DNA of 64,000 nucleotides from Sandaracinaceae bacterium. GTDB lineage: Bacteria; Myxococcota_A; Polyangia; Polyangiales; Houyiibacteriaceae. Location of the stretch: the NCBI GenBank assembly GCA_016706685.1, contig JADJJE010000005.1, positions 186,001 to 250,000 on the forward strand, written 5' to 3'. The notes below the pieces were generated by a model that saw nothing but the letters and a program-made list of their open reading frames with translations, was not told the origin of the DNA and ran no database searches. Position 1 is the stretch's first letter; the number at the start of each line of letters is the position of its first letter. The translations under genes were made by a program, and so were the position numbers. This document shows, piece after piece, positions 61,636 to 64,000 of the stretch.

Positions 61636-64000
61636 ATGTCGGACCCCGAGTCTATTGACGACCTCATGCACCGCGCCCGCAAGGCGCTGCAAGACGGCCG
61701 CAACGAGGAAGCGCTGGTGGAGCTCCAGCGCGCCATCCAGCTCGCCCCGAACATGGCCGAGGCCCACGGCCGGCGCGGTGAGGCCCTGCGTCGCCTCGGC
61801 CGCTATCAAGACGCCCTCGCCTCGCTGAACACCGCCATCCGGCTGGACCCGCGCTACGCCTTCGCGCTGGCGTCGCGCGGCGACACCTATCACCGCCTCG
61901 GCGACAAGGCCATGGCCCTCGCGGACCTCAGCGTGGCCATCGAACTAGACCCCAAGTACGTGTGGGCCCTCTACCGGCGCGGCGAGATCCAGATGGACGC
62001 CGGCCAGTACGACCCGGCCATCGCCGACCTGACCGCCGCACTCGAAGCCGACCCGCAGCACGTGTCTGCGCTGGCCTCGCGCGGAGAAGCCAAGCGCCTG
62101 GCCGGCCGCTTCGAGGAGGCCATCCCCGACTTCGACGGCGCGCTCGCGCTCAACCCGAAGCTGGCGTGGGTGCTGGCCAGCCGCGGCAAGTGCCACGCCC
62201 AAGCCGAGCGGCGCACCGAGGCGCTGCGCGACCTGGACGACGCCATCCGCATGAAGCCCGAGTTCCCTTGGGCGCTGGCCCAGCGCGGAGAGCTGCACCG
62301 CTTGGCGGGCGACCACCGGCGCGCCATCGCCGACCTCAGCAGCGCCATCGCGCTCGACCCTGCCAACGCGTGGTCGTGGGGCAGCCGCGGCGCCAGCTAC
62401 CGCTCCATGCGGCGCCTTGAAGAGGCGTGGGCCGACCTCTCGCAGGCCGTGCGCCTCGACCCCAACTACGCATGGGCGCTGGCCAACCGCGGCATGGTGC
62501 TGTTCGAGATGGGCCGCTACGAAGCCGCGCTGGTGGACCTCGACCGCTCCATCGCGCTCGACGGCAGCAACCCCTTCGCCATCGGCCGCCGCGCCGAGAC
62601 GTACGTGGAGCTGCGCCGCTACGACGCGGCGCTCTTCGACTTCGAGCGCCTGCTGCAGCGCAACCCGCAGGACTCGTGGGCCATCTCGCACCGCGCGGAC
62701 ACCCTGCGCCTCTTGCACCGCTTCCAGGAGGCCGTGGCCGGCTTCGAGCGCGCGCTGGACATCAAGCCGGACTACGCGTGGGCCGTGGCCTCGCGCGGCG
62801 AGACGCGCTTCATGATGGGCGACCACGAGAGCGCGCTCGCCGACTTCGAGCGTGCCGTGGAGCTGCAGCCCGACTACCCCTGGGCGCACGAGGGCCGCAC
62901 GCGCTGCCTGCAGCAGCTGGAGCGTCACGAGGACGCGCTCGCGGTGCTGGAGCCACTCATCGTGGCGCAGCCCAAGTCGGCGCGGCTGTTCCGCATGCGG
63001 GCGCAGTCGCGCATGGCCATGGACGAGCTCGAGCCCGCGCTCGCGGACTTCGACGCGGCGCTGGCCATCAAGCCCGACCACGCGGACAGCCTGGCCGGAC
63101 GCGCCAACGTGCTGTGGCTGCTAGGGCGCCACCAAGACGCCGCGGACACATACTCGCGCGTCATCGACCACCCCACGCACGGGAACACGGCGCTGGCGCG
63201 GCGGGGTGACAGCCTGCGCGCGCTGGGTCGCTACGCGGAGTCCATCGCCGACTACACGCGCGCCGTGGACCGCGACTCGGGGGACGCGCTGTCACTGGTG
63301 GGCCGCGCGCTCTCGCTGCGAGCGCTCGGTCGCCTCGAGGACGCGCTCGAGGACCTGAACGCCGCCGAGACGCTGGACCCGGAGCTGCCCTCGCTGGCCG
63401 CGGCCCGCGCAGAGACCTGGCTGGACCTCGGCGAGCTGGACCTGGCCATGGACGCCTACAACGACGCGGTGGGACGGCAGGGTGACGACGCCCAGCTGCT
63501 GGCGCGCCGCGCCGAGGTGTCCCGCCGGCGTGGGGACGGGGCGGAGGCCCTGCTGGATCTGCACCGCGCGCTCGACCACGAGCCGGGCTGCGTGGACGCG
63601 CTGCTGGGGCGGGCGCGGGTGTACGCCGACAGCCAGCGTCTGGCTGACGCGCTCACGGACATCGACGCCGTGCTCACGCAGGCCCCCGAGTCGCTCGAGG
63701 CGCACTCTTCGCGCGTGGCGCTGCTGCGGCGGCTGGGCCGGCTGGCCGAGGCCCGCGCCCACGTGGACGAGGCCCTGCTGCGCCACCCGGGCGAGGCCAA
63801 CCTGTACCTCGAGCGCGCGCTCGTGCAGCGCGCCAGCGGGCGCTTGAACGACGCCACCACCGACCTGCGACACGCGGAGGACCTGACCCGCGCGCGCATG
63901 GACGCCGCCGGCGGAGACGCGAGCGAGCAGCCGGCCCTGGTGCTCGAGCTGCTGCTCTATCTCATCGCCTCGGGCCGGCCGCTCGAGGCGCGACAGCTGA
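61636..64000 (+). CDS. Tetratricopeptide-repeat protein (3' truncated by window)
   Basis: The frame runs from the ATG at 61636 to the window end without a stop: 788 codons and continuing. Almost the whole length is ~34-residue TPR units, about 22 copies, for example AEAHGRRGEALRRLGRYQDALASLNTAIRLDP and YAFALASRGDTYHRLGDKAMALADLSVAIELDP. Conserved W/L-G-Y-A-F-A-P positions are regular and adjacent repeats are highly alike. The N-terminal ~10 residues (SDPESIDDLM) are the only non-repeat sequence; no signal peptide. Probable scaffold for protein complexes. Confidence 0.9.
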   Translation, partial: MSDPESIDDLMHRARKALQDGRNEEALVELQRAIQLAPNMAEAHGRRGEALRRLGRYQDALASLNTAIRLDPRYAFALASRGDTYHRLGDKAMALADLSVAIELDPKYVWALYRRGEIQMDAGQYDPAIADLTAALEADPQHVSALASRGEAKRLAGRFEEAIPDFDGALALNPKLAWVLASRGKCHAQAERRTEALRDLDDAIRMKPEFPWALAQRGELHRLAGDHRRAIADLSSAIALDPANAWSWGSRGASYRSMRRLEEAWADLSQAVRLDPNYAWALANRGMVLFEMGRYEAALVDLDRSIALDGSNPFAIGRRAETYVELRRYDAALFDFERLLQRNPQDSWAISHRADTLRLLHRFQEAVAGFERALDIKPDYAWAVASRGETRFMMGDHESALADFERAVELQPDYPWAHEGRTRCLQQLERHEDALAVLEPLIVAQPKSARLFRMRAQSRMAMDELEPALADFDAALAIKPDHADSLAGRANVLWLLGRHQDAADTYSRVIDHPTHGNTALARRGDSLRALGRYAESIADYTRAVDRDSGDALSLVGRALSLRALGRLEDALEDLNAAETLDPELPSLAAARAETWLDLGELDLAMDAYNDAVGRQGDDAQLLARRAEVSRRRGDGAEALLDLHRALDHEPGCVDALLGRARVYADSQRLADALTDIDAVLTQAPESLEAHSSRVALLRRLGRLAEARAHVDEALLRHPGEANLYLERALVQRASGRLNDATTDLRHAEDLTRARMDAAGGDASEQPALVLELLLYLIASGRPLEARQL

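Overview
The window comes from a high-GC chromosome whose gene content points to a Myxococcota (Polyangia, Sandaracinaceae-like) bacterium. The clues are almost exclusive G/C at third codon positions, a eukaryote-type Ser/Thr kinase, a hybrid histidine kinase, many short lipoproteins with Asp/Gly/Ala-rich linkers after the lipobox cysteine, CAP and pacifastin-like Cys-rich secreted proteins, and a DHCR24 (delta-24-sterol reductase)-like flavoprotein. No rRNA, tRNA, prophage, transposase or CRISPR array was seen.

Layout. 1-10.5 kb: the tail of a GMC oxidoreductase, a hybrid histidine kinase, glnS, small exported proteins, a dicarboxylate/amino-acid symporter, a chalcone-isomerase-fold exported protein and a DUF1648/GntR pair. 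10.5-20 kb: a small membrane protein, an ATC-hydrolase-like protein, a methyltransferase, a thioredoxin lipoprotein, htpG, a beta-barrel-like protein, a Ser/Thr kinase broken by a one-base shift, and pyk. 20-30.6 kb: an envelope-protein operon, yhbY, an NRDE protein, an LCM-type methyltransferase, rplU-rpmA, a cNMP-binding protein, a thioesterase, MscS, an RraB-like protein and three lipoproteins, two with pacifastin-type cysteine motifs. 30.7-43.4 kb: a ClpB-like unfoldase with a degenerate first ATPase ring, an alpha/beta hydrolase lipoprotein, the DUF3604/PPIase/HupE trio, a di-haem peroxidase, PrsW and an RlmL-type RNA methyltransferase. 43.4-48.5 kb: a 380-bp palindromic element, a TetR regulator divergent from a dienoyl-CoA-reductase-like enzyme, a HExxH lipoprotein and a GH128-like lipoprotein. 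48.5-54.2 kb: a five-gene minus-strand operon (sulfotransferase, DUF1214 protein, TetR, SDR, DHCR24-like flavoprotein) joined by four 4-nt stop/start overlaps. 54.2-64 kb: more lipoproteins, a TerB-like protein, a SUKH protein, a CxxC envelope protein and a TPR protein that runs off the right end.

Three patterns cut across the window. (1) Many gene starts lack a Shine-Dalgarno sequence but have a TANNNT-like hexamer 6-8 nt before the initiator, suggesting common leaderless transcription. (2) There is a MITE-like repeat family with perfect 20-bp inverted termini at 28.8 and 61.3 kb and a single-end copy at 30.7 kb. (3) Indel disruptions lie in the kinase, the DUF1214 gene and the DHCR24-like gene, two of them at 4-base G/C runs, so assembly error must be excluded before calling pseudogenes. 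The best candidate for an undescribed system is the 48.5-54.2 kb operon with its palindromic operator.
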